A stretch of 64,000 bases of DNA from Solobacterium sp. (GCA_017512725.1 JAFWEW010000014.1:25740-89739); one strand, 5' to 3'. Positions 1 through 8,653 are shown, numbered from the stretch's first letter. Notes: generated from the letters alone by a model not told the origin. Made by a program: numbers and translations.

Positions 1-1
1 T

Positions 2-24
2 AAAGGCATGCGGCGCATGCCTTT
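2..24 (+). terminator. hairpin at left edge, probable terminator
   Basis: A perfect 10-bp inverted repeat (2-11 with 15-24) encloses a GGC loop and ends in CTTTATT. It lies just before the first gene and probably ends a transcript that enters from the left. The U-run is short, so it could also be a leader hairpin. Confidence 0.55.
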
Positions 25-39
25 ATTAAAAGGTCAACA

Positions 40-1371
40 ATGAAAAAGAACGATTTGTGGGAAGGCATTTCAGAAGGCTATACCTATGACGGATCCGGAG
101 TAGTACACTTCAGTGATCTTGTTTTCTTTGTGCCGGGGCTGATCGAAGGAGAGGAAGCACAGCTGGGTATTACTGCCATGAAGAAGAACTATGGCTATGC
201 CCGGATCGCAGAACTGAAAAAGGCTTCCCCGCACCGGGTGAAACCGGTCTGTTCGGTGTATAAGCAGTGCGGCGGCTGTCAGCTCATGCATATGGATTAT
301 GAGGAACAGAAGCGCTTCAAGGAAAATAAGGTAAAGGGTGTGTTCCTGCAGAATGCAAAGATGGATATCACACCATTACCGATTATTACCAGTGATCATC
401 TGTATGCTTACCGCAATAAAGTACAGGTACCGGTACAGTGTGAGAAAGGTGTGGTAAAGATGGGGTTTTACCGCGGGCGCACCAATGACATTGTGGAGTT
501 TGAAAACTGTGCGGTACAGACCGAACGTTCCAATGAGATCGTACAGTTTATGCGGAAGAAACTGAATGCGCTGAAATGTGCGAATGCCTTCCGTCATGTG
601 CTGATCAAGCATGCGCACCGGACCAATCAGATCATGGTCTGCTTTGTGGTAAGAGAGTATCCGTTTCGGAATCACGAACGGCTGACCGAAGAGCTGACCG
701 AAAGATTTAATGAGATCAAATCGGTGACCTGTATTGTGAACCGGAGAGAAGACAATGTGATTCTCGACGGGAAAGAAACGGTACTGTCTGGAACACCGTA
801 CATTGAAGAAGAATTATTAGGATGCAGGTTCCGGATCAGTGCCCGTTCGTTTTACCAGATCAACCCTTATACAACGGAACTGCTCTATTCCAAGGCAATT
901 GAATATGCCGGGCTGACCGGAAACGAAACGGTGATCGACCTTTACTGCGGAACCGGTACGATCGGTATTCTCTGTGCAAAAAAGGCAAAGAAAGTATACG
1001 GCATTGAAATCGTTGAGGATGCGGTAAAGGATGCCCGGATCAACGCAGAAATCAACGGGATCACAAATATTGATTTCTTTACGGCAGATGCGAAACAGGG
1101 TGCCAGAAGACTGATAAAGAACAAGATCAAAGCAGATGTTGTGATCGTAGATCCTCCGCGGAAGGGATGTTCAGTGGAGACACTGGATGCGATCGTATCG
1201 ATCGCACCAAAACGGCTTGTCTATGTATCCTGTGATCCTTCAACGCTGGCAAGAGACTGTGCTTACCTGAAGGATAAAGGATATGAACCGGGTGATATTC
1301 AGCCGGTTGACATGTTTCCGAATACAAATCATGTGGAGACAATCGTGCTGCTGGAAAGACAGATTTTGTAA
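40..1371 (+). CDS. rlmD: 23S rRNA (uracil-5-)-methyltransferase, RlmD/TrmA family
   Basis: The 443-residue protein has the RlmD/TrmA layout: an N-terminal TRAM-like part (about residues 5-65), an iron-sulfur cysteine set (C71, C77, C80 and probably C157), and a C-terminal Rossmann methyltransferase. The SAM loop DLYCGTGTIG is near residue 304, VDPPRKGC near 370, and the nucleophile is C398 in SCDPSTLARD. The family transfers a methyl group from SAM to C5 of a uridine, usually U1939 or U747 of 23S rRNA. The exact target (RlmD, RlmCD or TrmA-like) cannot be told from sequence alone. The ATG at 40 follows AAAAGG at 28-33. The length is normal and all motifs are intact. No operon partner is visible downstream. 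Confidence 0.88.
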   Translation: MKKNDLWEGISEGYTYDGSGVVHFSDLVFFVPGLIEGEEAQLGITAMKKNYGYARIAELKKASPHRVKPVCSVYKQCGGCQLMHMDYEEQKRFKENKVKGVFLQNAKMDITPLPIITSDHLYAYRNKVQVPVQCEKGVVKMGFYRGRTNDIVEFENCAVQTERSNEIVQFMRKKLNALKCANAFRHVLIKHAHRTNQIMVCFVVREYPFRNHERLTEELTERFNEIKSVTCIVNRREDNVILDGKETVLSGTPYIEEELLGCRFRISARSFYQINPYTTELLYSKAIEYAGLTGNETVIDLYCGTGTIGILCAKKAKKVYGIEIVEDAVKDARINAEINGITNIDFFTADAKQGARRLIKNKIKADVVIVDPPRKGCSVETLDAIVSIAPKRLVYVSCDPSTLARDCAYLKDKGYEPGDIQPVDMFPNTNHVETIVLLERQIL

Positions 1372-1423
1372 CAGCAGGCATAAGACTCGAAGAGTTAAAG
1401 ACAAGTAAATATTGACCTGATTA

Positions 1424-1465
1424 TGGACGTTTGTTTTCTGCATTTCTGCAGTAAGTAGACGTCCA
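1424..1465. repeat. nested inverted repeat
   Basis: TGGACGT at 1424-1430 is matched by ACGTCCA at 1459-1465, and inside it CTGCA (1438-1442) pairs with TGCAG (1447-1451). No T-run follows, so this is not a convincing terminator for the methyltransferase. It sits immediately upstream of the repeat-bearing promoter of the next gene. Confidence 0.45.
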
Positions 1466-1476
1466 AATTTGCATCA

Positions 1477-1505
1477 TTGACCAAGTCTATATACTCGGTT
1501 AAACT
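1477..1505 (+). promoter_or_regulatory. sigma-A-like promoter of the DUF4143 ATPase
   Basis: TTGACC (1477-1482) and TAAACT (1500-1505) are separated by 17 bp. The first ATACTCGG repeat (1491-1498) lies within the spacer, so any protein bound to the repeats would compete with RNA polymerase. Transcription would start near 1512. Confidence 0.5.
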
Positions 1506-1566
1506 AAAGACAAATACTCGGATAGAAAAAAGACAAATACTCGGCCCCGAGTCTTTCGGATACTCG
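1491..1566. repeat. four ATACTCG sites phased at exactly 23 bp
   Basis: ATACTCGG occurs at 1491, 1514 and 1537, and ATACTCG again at 1560: four copies at a constant 23-bp period. The middle two extend to the identical 16-mer AAAGACAAATACTCGG (1506-1521 and 1529-1544). The third copy also forms the palindrome ACTCGG-CC-CCGAGT. The array begins in the promoter spacer and ends shortly before the start codon of the ATPase gene, which suggests an operator array. Confidence 0.75.
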
Positions 1567-1594
1567 TTTCAGTCACGACAAAAGGAGATTGACA

Positions 1595-2866
1595 GTGAAA
1601 GAATACTATCAAAGAGTTTCAGATAAAGTGCTGCTGGATCATTTGGAATCAAAAGGGGCAGTGCTGATCGAAGGCGCTAAATGGTGTGGAAAAACAACTT
1701 CAGCAAAACATATCGCAAAAAGTGTCATAGAAATGGATCGTCCGGATATGACAGAACAGTATCAGCAAATGGCAAGAATTAAGCCTTCAAATCTCCTTGA
1801 AGGCGAAGTCCCTCATTTGATTGATGAATGGCAGATTGCAACGAATATCTGGAATGCAATACGGTATGAGGTTGACCGCAGAGGTGAATTCGGGCAATTC
1901 ATTCTTACCGGTTCTTCCGTTCCGGCTAAGCTGGACGAAAATATGCATACAGGTACCGGCCGGATTGTTCGTATGCGGATGAGACCAATGTCATTATTCG
2001 AATCCAGAGATTCCAGCGGACAGGTGTCATTAAGCGATCTGTTTAACGGAAATGATATATCTGCTATTGATAATCACAGTATTGAAGATATTGCCTTCAT
2101 GATTTGCCGGGGAGGCTGGCCGGCAGCTCTCAATCATACTGAGAAAGTTGCTTTAAGACAGGCTTTTGATTATTACGACGCGGTTGTCAATGATGACATT
2201 TCCAGAGTGGATGGTGTGAAAAGAGATCCGGAGAGAACAAAACGTGTAATGAGATCCTATGCCAGAAATGTATCAACACAGGTTTCTTTGGAATCGATCA
2301 GAACGGATGTGATAAGTAATGATATAGAAACTTTCGACAAGGAATCGCTTTATGGGTATCTGAATGCTCTGAAAAGGATTTTTGTTATTGAGGACTCGCC
2401 GGCATGGAATCCTAACCTGCGCTCAAAGACAGCGATTCGCACATCGGATACAAGATATTTTGTTGATCCTTCGGTTGCGGCGGCAGCGCTTGGAATGGGC
2501 CCTGTGGATCTGGTAAATGACCTAAAATTGATGGGTCTGATATTTGAAAACCTATGTGTCAGAGATCTCAGAATATATGCAGAAGCATTGGACGGCAGTG
2601 TATACCACTACAGAGATAGAACAGGTCTTGAGTGTGATGCCGTAATTCATTTGAGAAACGGCAGATATGGATTGATCGAAGTGAAACTGGGGGGAGACAA
2701 GCTGATCAACGAGGGTGCTGAGAGCCTTAAGAAGCTGGCAGATAGAATTGATACAGAAAAAATGTGTGAACCGGCATTTATGATGGTTTTATGCGGAGTG
2801 GCTCCATTTGCCTATAAACGTGAAGATGAAGTCTATGTTGTTCCGGTTACATGTCTGAAGGACTGA
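1595..2866 (+). CDS. AAA family ATPase with C-terminal DUF4143
   Basis: The N-terminal AAA_14-type ATPase has a Walker A motif GAKWCGKTT (about residues 27-35) and a Walker B HLIDEW (about 74-79). The C-terminal DUF4143 part ends in a PD-(D/E)XK-like strand pattern, with ECDAVI followed by IEVKLG (about residues 346-367). Family members are common, often laterally moved, and mostly of unknown role. Some have been linked to toxin-antitoxin-like or defence functions, which is not shown here. GTG at 1595 is chosen because AAAGGAG ends 7 nt upstream. A TTG at 1589 would sit 1 nt from the same site. The 423-residue length is typical and the gene looks intact. The phased repeat array upstream makes autoregulation likely. 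Confidence 0.85.
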   Translation: MKEYYQRVSDKVLLDHLESKGAVLIEGAKWCGKTTSAKHIAKSVIEMDRPDMTEQYQQMARIKPSNLLEGEVPHLIDEWQIATNIWNAIRYEVDRRGEFGQFILTGSSVPAKLDENMHTGTGRIVRMRMRPMSLFESRDSSGQVSLSDLFNGNDISAIDNHSIEDIAFMICRGGWPAALNHTEKVALRQAFDYYDAVVNDDISRVDGVKRDPERTKRVMRSYARNVSTQVSLESIRTDVISNDIETFDKESLYGYLNALKRIFVIEDSPAWNPNLRSKTAIRTSDTRYFVDPSVAAAALGMGPVDLVNDLKLMGLIFENLCVRDLRIYAEALDGSVYHYRDRTGLECDAVIHLRNGRYGLIEVKLGGDKLINEGAESLKKLADRIDTEKMCEPAFMMVLCGVAPFAYKREDEVYVVPVTCLKD

Positions 2867-2990
2867 AGGGACCTTGAAATACAGTGGGGCTACTGCCTGT
2901 ATCGTAGCTGCATTTGCAGCAATACAGGAAGGATATATCATCAGAACAGGAAGAGAGCAATGAACAGCGAAAATTCGAATTTCAAACGCA

Positions 2991-3016
2991 GCCCTGGTGT
3001 TACAGGGCGTTATTTT
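2991..3016 (+). terminator. probable intrinsic terminator after the ATPase gene
   Basis: GCCCTG (2991-2996) pairs with CAGGGC (3003-3008) around a 6-nt loop and is followed by GTTATTTTCC. A second, larger hairpin precedes it, CCTGTAT...ATACAGG at 2896-2928 with an inner GCTGCA/TGCAGC stem, but it lacks a U-run. Confidence 0.5.
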
Positions 3017-3046
3017 CCCTGCTGGTGCAATAGGTTGGAATGAAAA

Positions 3047-3826
3047 ATGAGTAAACTGAAATACGCAAGCTGGAATCCCTGGCACGGCTGTACGAAGTAC
3101 TCCGAAGGATGCCGTTACTGCTATGTTTATCGGCAGGATGAAGCATACGGCAGTCTGGTTTCGTCGGAACAATGCCGCAAAACACAGAACTTCAGTCTGC
3201 CGATCAAAAAGAAGCGGGATGGAAATTGGAAGATCGGTCCCGGCACGATCGTCATGACTTGCTTTACTTCGGATTTTCTGCTGAAAGATGCGGATGAATG
3301 GCGTACTGAATGCTGGGAGATGATGAAGCGCCGTGATGATTGTATGTTTTACTTTTTCACGAAGCGCATTGAACGCTTTCCGGAATGTGCCCCGGCTGAC
3401 TGGGGGAACGGCTATGATAATGTTATTGTAGGATGCACTTGTGAAAACCAGCATCGGGCTGATTTCCGGCTGCCGATTTTTGCGGAACTTCCGATCAAGC
3501 ATAAAACGGTTATCCTCGGTCCCATGATTGGCCCGGTCAATCTTGAAGAGTATCTTAACGGCAGTATCTGTGAGGTAGCCTGTTCAGGCGAATCGGGCAT
3601 AAACGTACGACCGCTTGACTACGAATGGGTACTGGATGTTCGCCGCCAGTGTATGAATAAAGGCGTGCCCTTTCAGTTTCATCAGACAGGAGCATATTTT
3701 CTCAAGGACGGAAGAATGTACCATATACCACGCCGATTTCAAACATTACAGGCCCGCAAAGCGGGGATCGATTACAAAATTGTGGATGAATATATACCGG
3801 ATTATCAGACTCGGAATGTTCAATAG
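3047..3826 (+). CDS. DUF5131 (phage Gp37/Gp68-type) family protein
   Basis: This 259-residue protein matches the DUF5131 or Gp37/Gp68 family found in bacteria and phages. The diagnostic start is WNPWHGCTKYSEGCRYCY, where C15, C22 and C25 form a C-x6-C-x2-C motif resembling a radical-SAM-type iron-sulfur site. The family is distantly related to radical SAM enzymes, and no reaction is established. C-terminal family features are also present, such as GESG and FQFHQTG. The gene stands alone between a terminator and a 140-bp gap, with only a weak Shine-Dalgarno (GGTTGG). It appears full length. A general DNA or RNA modification role is possible but unproven. Confidence 0.8.
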   Translation: MSKLKYASWNPWHGCTKYSEGCRYCYVYRQDEAYGSLVSSEQCRKTQNFSLPIKKKRDGNWKIGPGTIVMTCFTSDFLLKDADEWRTECWEMMKRRDDCMFYFFTKRIERFPECAPADWGNGYDNVIVGCTCENQHRADFRLPIFAELPIKHKTVILGPMIGPVNLEEYLNGSICEVACSGESGINVRPLDYEWVLDVRRQCMNKGVPFQFHQTGAYFLKDGRMYHIPRRFQTLQARKAGIDYKIVDEYIPDYQTRNVQ

Positions 3827-3965
3827 TAAACTGTGAACCCAGTTTTTCCTGAAGAAACAATGCGGTAAAGAAATGGAAAGTCTTTGGTCATCTGCTGCAA
3901 CAGGGCGAATGAAACCCCGGTTGTCGGCTGCATCGATAAGGGAAAGACCGAGATAGGAGTATCTT

Positions 3966-4730
3966 ATGATAATTGATACATACGACGACAAATCACCTGC
4001 AAAGATTAATGTTAAGAAGAATGCGAACGCTGTTCACGTGGATGCGGTCATTTACACCTTTTCTCACGAGATCGAGAAGTATGTAACAGATCGTTATAAC
4101 TGTGAAAAAGTCGGTGAGTTTAAAATGGCCAGCGGGGCTCATTCTGCCTATGTTTTCAATTACATGGGAAAGAACTATGGCTTCTATAAGACATGGGTAG
4201 GAGCTCCTGCCTGTGTGGCACCAATCGAAGAACTGGCCACTGTTATTGATGCAGATAAGTTTATCCATTTTGGAGGTGCAGGCTGTCTTGACAAGGAAAT
4301 CGCCAGAGGCAAAGTCATGATACCGACAGAAGCATACAGAGATGAAGGCACATCGTATCATTATGCGCCTGCTTCTGACTACATCCGGATTAAGAACTGG
4401 AAGATCGTCAGGGACTTCATGGAAGCAAATAAGATACCTTATGTTTTAGGCAAAACCTGGACAACAGACGCCTTCTACCGAGAAACCGTTAATAACTTTG
4501 AAAAACATAAGGCAGATGGCTGTATATCCGTAGAAATGGAAGGATCGGCGGTACAGGCTGTATGTGATTTCAGAGGATATGAAGTATATATGTTTTTCAC
4601 AGGAGGAGATCTTCTGGATGCGCCGGAATGGACAATGCGGAAAGAAAAGGGGCAGATAACGCATACTCAGCACGATCCCGGACACTTTGACATTGCACTG
4701 GCACTGGCTGAATATGTGGTGAATCGGTAA
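3966..4730 (+). CDS. nucleoside phosphorylase (PNP/UDP family)
   Basis: The 254-residue protein has the phosphorylase superfamily 1 fold pattern: FGGAGCLDKEI (about residue 98), and VEMEGSAVQAV (about 189-199) with the Glu-Met-Glu ribose-binding motif. Family members cleave purine or pyrimidine nucleosides with phosphate to give the base and ribose-1-phosphate. The sequence resembles uridine phosphorylase-like members, but substrate choice cannot be read with confidence. The ATG at 3966 follows AGGAG at 3955-3959. There is no operon partner of known function. The next gene starts about 40 bp downstream and could be co-transcribed. Confidence 0.8.
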   Translation: MIIDTYDDKSPAKINVKKNANAVHVDAVIYTFSHEIEKYVTDRYNCEKVGEFKMASGAHSAYVFNYMGKNYGFYKTWVGAPACVAPIEELATVIDADKFIHFGGAGCLDKEIARGKVMIPTEAYRDEGTSYHYAPASDYIRIKNWKIVRDFMEANKIPYVLGKTWTTDAFYRETVNNFEKHKADGCISVEMEGSAVQAVCDFRGYEVYMFFTGGDLLDAPEWTMRKEKGQITHTQHDPGHFDIALALAEYVVNR

Positions 4731-4772
4731 CATCGAATTTTGTTCTTGATAATTTGCTTAATGGAGAATCGT

Positions 4773-5396
4773 ATGGCAAGAGAAATTAATCCAAATGATA
4801 CAACACGGGCTGCAGCATACAAGCTGTGGATGAAAGCACCGAATCCGATGGTCACATTCTTCAAGACGATGGATGTCACAAATCTGGTACGAATCAGCAA
4901 ACGCAGGCAGCTGAAGTTCAATATGCTGATGGATTACTGTATCGGAAAGGCGGCTGCTCCTGTTAAGGAATTCTATATTCTTCCAGTGGGAGAGAAGCTT
5001 ATACAGTACGATACGCTTGCGGTGAACACGATTGTTAAGAACAAAGATGGAGAAGTAAGCTCCTGTGACATACTGGCCGCAGATAATCTGGATGATTTCA
5101 ATCGGGATTACTTAAAATACACTTCAGAAGTTGCGAACCGTTGTGCAGGCAGGGATTTGTCTGCCGACAGTATGGTGATCGGTACATCCGCAATCATCGA
5201 TACAGAAATCGATGGGGCTGTTGGTATGAACAGCGGCATATACAATAATCCGTTTATGATTTGGAGCAGGTACCGAAAGAAGCTCTGTCGTTATTATCTT
5301 CCCGTATCCTTTCAGTTTCATCACACACAGATGGACGGAGCACATGCAGGAAGATTTCTGGAGAACCTTCAAAAAGAGATTAATGATTTAAAATAA
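4773..5396 (+). CDS. CatA-like O-acetyltransferase (chloramphenicol acetyltransferase family)
   Basis: A 207-residue protein of the CatA-like family, the trimeric acyltransferase fold shared with chloramphenicol acetyltransferase and 2-oxoacid dehydrogenase E2. The catalytic motif HHTQMDG starts at about H183. The start at 4773 (MAREIN) is preferred because GGAG lies 6 nt upstream. Earlier in-frame ATGs at 4740 and 4761 lack such a site. Family members move an acetyl group from acetyl-CoA to a hydroxyl. Resistance to chloramphenicol should not be assumed, since most chromosomal relatives have unknown substrates. The active-site motif is intact. Confidence 0.8.
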   Translation: MAREINPNDTTRAAAYKLWMKAPNPMVTFFKTMDVTNLVRISKRRQLKFNMLMDYCIGKAAAPVKEFYILPVGEKLIQYDTLAVNTIVKNKDGEVSSCDILAADNLDDFNRDYLKYTSEVANRCAGRDLSADSMVIGTSAIIDTEIDGAVGMNSGIYNNPFMIWSRYRKKLCRYYLPVSFQFHHTQMDGAHAGRFLENLQKEINDLK

Positions 5397-5451
5397 CTGC
5401 GGAGACGGTATGTTTCATATACCACCAAATTACAGATAGAGAGAGTGTGTC

Positions 5452-6852
5452 ATGGATAATATTGTTAATGTTCCGCAATATGACAAAGCGGACCGGTACC
5501 ATATGCGGCGATTATTACAGAAGGCTTCAATGCTTATTGATTCGATCGCTGACAATCGGGTTCCGCTTGGGTCTCCAAAATCCGCCGAGCTGGTTGATTC
5601 GCTGGCAGCAGTAATCTGGAATGGAAATGAAAAACAGAAAGATGACGATGCATTACAGGAACTGAAAGATGATCGTCATTCTTTAATAAACCTTTATGGT
5701 GCTGTAAAAAAGCAACCGGCGTTTGTGCCGCTGTATGTACAGATTGGCAGTCTTCTGCGAAAATACGGTCTTTTTAATGAAGAGGTCGTTTTATTGGAGT
5801 ATGCAATTTCAGACAACCGCTTTAGCAAAGCGGATCTTGATAATGTAAAAAACAGATTAAACAATGCCATGAAATATCGGGATTCTGACGATGCGGCCAT
5901 GAGTGAATCGGAGAGAATCACAGAGAACCTGCGCAGAGCATTGCAGAAAAAACCTGTAGATGCTTCGCAAATAGATGAATTGCTGAATCAATGTACGGAT
6001 GATCGGATGTTATATGACATCGCAAGCATGATCGACAGGGATCATGAAATGAAGTTCATTCGGGAAAAGGCAGCACGTAAGATTCAGAACAGAGATTATC
6101 AATATGCGATCAGTTCACAAATACTTAATCCCGTCCGGACTTCCATGATTCTGAATCTGTTTGATTCTCTTGAAGGGGATGACCGCTTTATTGCAAGAAC
6201 AGTTCTGACTGATCCGGATGATCGGAACCAGAGCCACATGCTGCTGTACTGCAAAAGCGAAGAGCTGCTGATGCTGGGATGGAAGTATGTGTATGGGGAC
6301 AGAAGATTCTTTGCCGACCGGCTCCATGACATGGGATCCCGCTTCCCGGAAGTATACGAGAATATGAATTCCCAGGAGCGGGCTGAGCAGGAGCAGAACT
6401 GGTTTGCGTATGCGGCGGAGAAGGCTCTTGAACTGTTTGACGAAGATGATGCCGTTCGGGAGAGGCTTTCTGATGCGGGTTCTGTGAACAGCGAACCGCT
6501 GCATCTCTTTCTCAGCATCCATCACCCGAGAAAGGCAATCCGATGGTGGCATGCAAAGCAGCTGACGAACCCGGTATATATTGCCTATGCTGGGAGCTGG
6601 ACATCGGATGATCAGATTAAGGAGGCACTCTCCACCAAGATCACCAGCAAGGAACTGATTACAGATATGATTTTTGGAGATCTTTCCGGAATGGATCTTG
6701 TCTTTGGATTCCCAAAACCGAAGGATCTGACAATTCAGGACCGTTTCTGCTTTGCGATTTTGAAGAATCATCCTGACCCCACAATCCGTGAACATATGCG
6801 TAACGAGCTGGTTCGCGGCAAGGTTGAAATTCCCGACGAGTATCTTGCATAG
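5452..6852 (+). CDS. hypothetical protein, 466 aa, helical
   Basis: I do not recognise this family. The protein is highly charged and rich in predicted helix, with no signal peptide or membrane segment and no obvious nucleotide-binding motif. Residues about 95-150 (tail of the QIGSLLRKYGLFNEEVVLLE stretch) read like a TPR or HEAT pair, and the C-terminal 120 residues contain repeated short helices ending in NHPDPTIREHMRNEL. This fits a scaffold-type helical-repeat protein. The start is supported by GAGAGAG about 7 nt upstream. A short GGTAT/ATACC hairpin lies in the leader. Codon use is coding-like throughout. Confidence 0.65.
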   Translation: MDNIVNVPQYDKADRYHMRRLLQKASMLIDSIADNRVPLGSPKSAELVDSLAAVIWNGNEKQKDDDALQELKDDRHSLINLYGAVKKQPAFVPLYVQIGSLLRKYGLFNEEVVLLEYAISDNRFSKADLDNVKNRLNNAMKYRDSDDAAMSESERITENLRRALQKKPVDASQIDELLNQCTDDRMLYDIASMIDRDHEMKFIREKAARKIQNRDYQYAISSQILNPVRTSMILNLFDSLEGDDRFIARTVLTDPDDRNQSHMLLYCKSEELLMLGWKYVYGDRRFFADRLHDMGSRFPEVYENMNSQERAEQEQNWFAYAAEKALELFDEDDAVRERLSDAGSVNSEPLHLFLSIHHPRKAIRWWHAKQLTNPVYIAYAGSWTSDDQIKEALSTKITSKELITDMIFGDLSGMDLVFGFPKPKDLTIQDRFCFAILKNHPDPTIREHMRNELVRGKVEIPDEYLA

Positions 6853-6949
6853 CAGAATATACTCGAAAGGCGAAATCGGAAGTGACATACAAAAGTAATC
6901 GGTGGAGATAACAACGAATGACAGAGTTTGAAATATCGTTGTAGGTAAG

Positions 6950-7180
6950 AGCAGTATTCCTGCTCTAGTTATCACGATTATTCTGATGATTGCGATGCAA
7001 GTCGGTTTCATTATCTATTGGCGCAAAAAGCACAAAGAACAGACGACTATCCGATATCTGATTGCCGGTGCCATTGGGTTTATGGTTTCCGCCCGTGTGC
7101 TGGAGCTCGGCGTACATTATTTCTGTATTTTTGCGAACAATCCGATTTCCTGGTTCATTAACGAAAATCGAAGGAGTTAA
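6950..7180 (+). pseudogene. fragment of a YhfC-type intramembrane glutamic protease
   Basis: The frame from 6950 to the stop at 7178-7180 encodes SSIPALVITIILMIAM followed by about 60 more residues, including YWRKKHKE, a hydrophobic helix and VLELGVHYFCIFANNP. This is the N-terminal third of the YhfC (DUF2324) family of multi-pass membrane proteins related to CPBP proteases. No start codon lies at the expected position: the family's first Met corresponds to an AGC codon, and an in-frame TGA lies just upstream. The catalytic region is missing at the 3' end. The sequence breaks at a GGAGTTAAATTCC junction, so I read it as a decayed gene remnant. An internal ATG at 6986 could still give a 64-residue peptide. 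Confidence 0.6.
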
Positions 7181-7193
7181 ATTCCAGTTTGTC
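7180..7193. repeat. dispersed 14-bp repeat, copy 1
   Basis: AATTCCAGTTTGTC here is identical to 8502-8515, and GAATTCAGATTTGTC at 7666-7680 is a close relative. Each copy begins within about 12 bp of the stop of the preceding gene or gene fragment (7180, 7663, 8489). Confidence 0.5.
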
Positions 7194-7219
7194 AGAATCC
7201 TAAGAAAGGGCAGGTATAT

Positions 7220-7663
7220 ATGGAATCCCAAAATATCACGATCAAAGAAGAACGGATATCAGCAGAGGAATATATAGAATTCCTTAAAAGAACAGATCTG
7301 GGTTCTCAGTATCCCAAGGAACGGTTCAAGGAAAGGATAACAAAGCTGGTAAAGAACGTCTCCATCAGTCTTGTTGCCAGAAATGAAGAAGATCTTGTGG
7401 TGGGAGTGCTTTTTGGATTGACCGATTTCTGTTATTGGCTATACATTATCGATCTTGGCGTAGACAGAAATTATGAGAGACAGGGAATTGCCACAAGATT
7501 GATGAAAGAAGCTCATGAGATAGCTGGAGGAGAAAAAGATATTGCTGTATATCTTGTAGCTAACGAAAAAGCGATTCCGTTTTATCAAAAACTTGGGATG
7601 AAACCTTCAGATGATGTCATGCAATACAACCATGTAGACTGGACGGATTGGACCGTTGAGTAG
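7220..7663 (+). CDS. GNAT family N-acetyltransferase
   Basis: A 147-residue GNAT protein with the acetyl-CoA binding loop DRNYERQGIATRL (about residues 85-97) and the family's late FYQKLGM motif. GNATs transfer an acetyl group from acetyl-CoA to an amine, and the substrate here is unknown. The start at 7220 is preceded by GGGCAGG about 6 nt upstream. It lies directly after the YhfC fragment and the first copy of the AATTCCAGTTTGTC repeat, and before a broken methyltransferase gene, so it belongs to a string of short cassette-like genes. Confidence 0.82.
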   Translation: MESQNITIKEERISAEEYIEFLKRTDLGSQYPKERFKERITKLVKNVSISLVARNEEDLVVGVLFGLTDFCYWLYIIDLGVDRNYERQGIATRLMKEAHEIAGGEKDIAVYLVANEKAIPFYQKLGMKPSDDVMQYNHVDWTDWTVE

Positions 7664-7716
7664 ATGAATTCAGATTTGTCATGATGCGAAGCTAAATTTC
7701 ATGCAAGGACTAAACA

Positions 7717-8489
7717 ATGGATGATATAGAAGTGAAAGAACAATACAGTACAGCGGATAATCTAAATATCCGGATATCGATACACAAAAAGTATTCTGTA
7801 AATAAGAAGGGTTTTTGGAATTGGATCTTTTCCAACTATCAGATTGAGGATGGGATGTCCGTATTGGAACTCGGATGCGGTACCGGAGAAATGTGGATTG
7901 GAAAAGATGACCTGATCAAACGCTGTTCCACACTGATCCTTTCTGATCAGTCCGAAGGAATGCTTTCCATGGCAAAGGCAAATCTTAGGGAATACGACCG
8001 GATTGAATACCGTGCGGCTGATATTCAGGACATCCCTTTTTCTGATGGGCAGTTTGATATCATTATTGCCAATATGATGCTGTATCATGTTCCGGATCTT
8101 TCAAAGGGACTGCAGGAAGTACATCGGGTTCTTAAGGAAAACGGTACATTCTATTGTGCTACCTATGGTGAAAACGGAATTAAGGAACACATTGAACTGC
8201 TGTTTGATGATTTCCCGATCAGCAGTATCTATAATTACAACTTCACGTTGCAGAATGGAAAAGAAAAACTGAAGAGATACTTCCCCAATGTGGAAAACGG
8301 TTGTATGAAGATTCCCTCGAAGTCACAAATGCAGATGACATGATCGACTATATCTATTCTCTGCCAAGTTTTTCGGATATTCAGGATTTTTCGAGAGACA
8401 CCCTTCGTTCAGTACTGGAAAAGAATATGAAAAACGGCGTTTTGCATGTTCCGAAAGATTACGGAATGTTTATTGCCCGAAAGAAATGA
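7717..8489 (+). pseudogene. class I SAM-dependent methyltransferase, single frameshift
   Basis: The first frame (7717-8343) encodes a UbiE/Methyltransf_11-type domain with VLELGCGTGE (about residue 48), the acidic turn LILSDQSEGM, and IIANMMLYHVPD. After residue 193 it runs into an unrelated tail. A second frame continues the family's expected C-terminus from 8301 to 8489 (YEDSLEVTNADDMIDYIYSL onward). Restoring one A in the run at 8293-8296 would join them as GAA AAA CGG TTG TAT (E K R L Y). This is either a real one-base deletion or a sequence error. AAGGA lies upstream of the ATG. Fused, the product would be about 257 residues. Its substrate is unknown. Confidence 0.75.
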
Positions 8490-8501
8490 TAAAAGTCGGT
8501 C

Positions 8502-8515
8502 AATTCCAGTTTGTC
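8502..8515. repeat. dispersed 14-bp repeat, copy 2, inside a hairpin
   Basis: This is the second exact AATTCCAGTTTGTC. Its GTTTGTC (8509-8515) pairs with GACAAAC at 8526-8532 to form a 7-bp hairpin, with a T-run (TTTTTT) starting at about 8542. The gap before the T-run makes it a poor terminator. Confidence 0.5.
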
Positions 8516-8653
8516 TGGATGAATGGACAAACGAACAAATCGATTTTTTGAAGCAGTTTCACCCTCATCCGTGTAAATGTGATGAATTCTGAAAATGAAG
8601 ATGACGATGCTGCAACAAATGTCTTCATGAAGCATGAGATAAGGATGTTCTCA

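Noticed and set aside
3830..3965. Possible gene relic (PVVGCIDKGKTEIG)
   Set aside because: No start codon or consistent frame could be found; the stretch breaks into several short frames.
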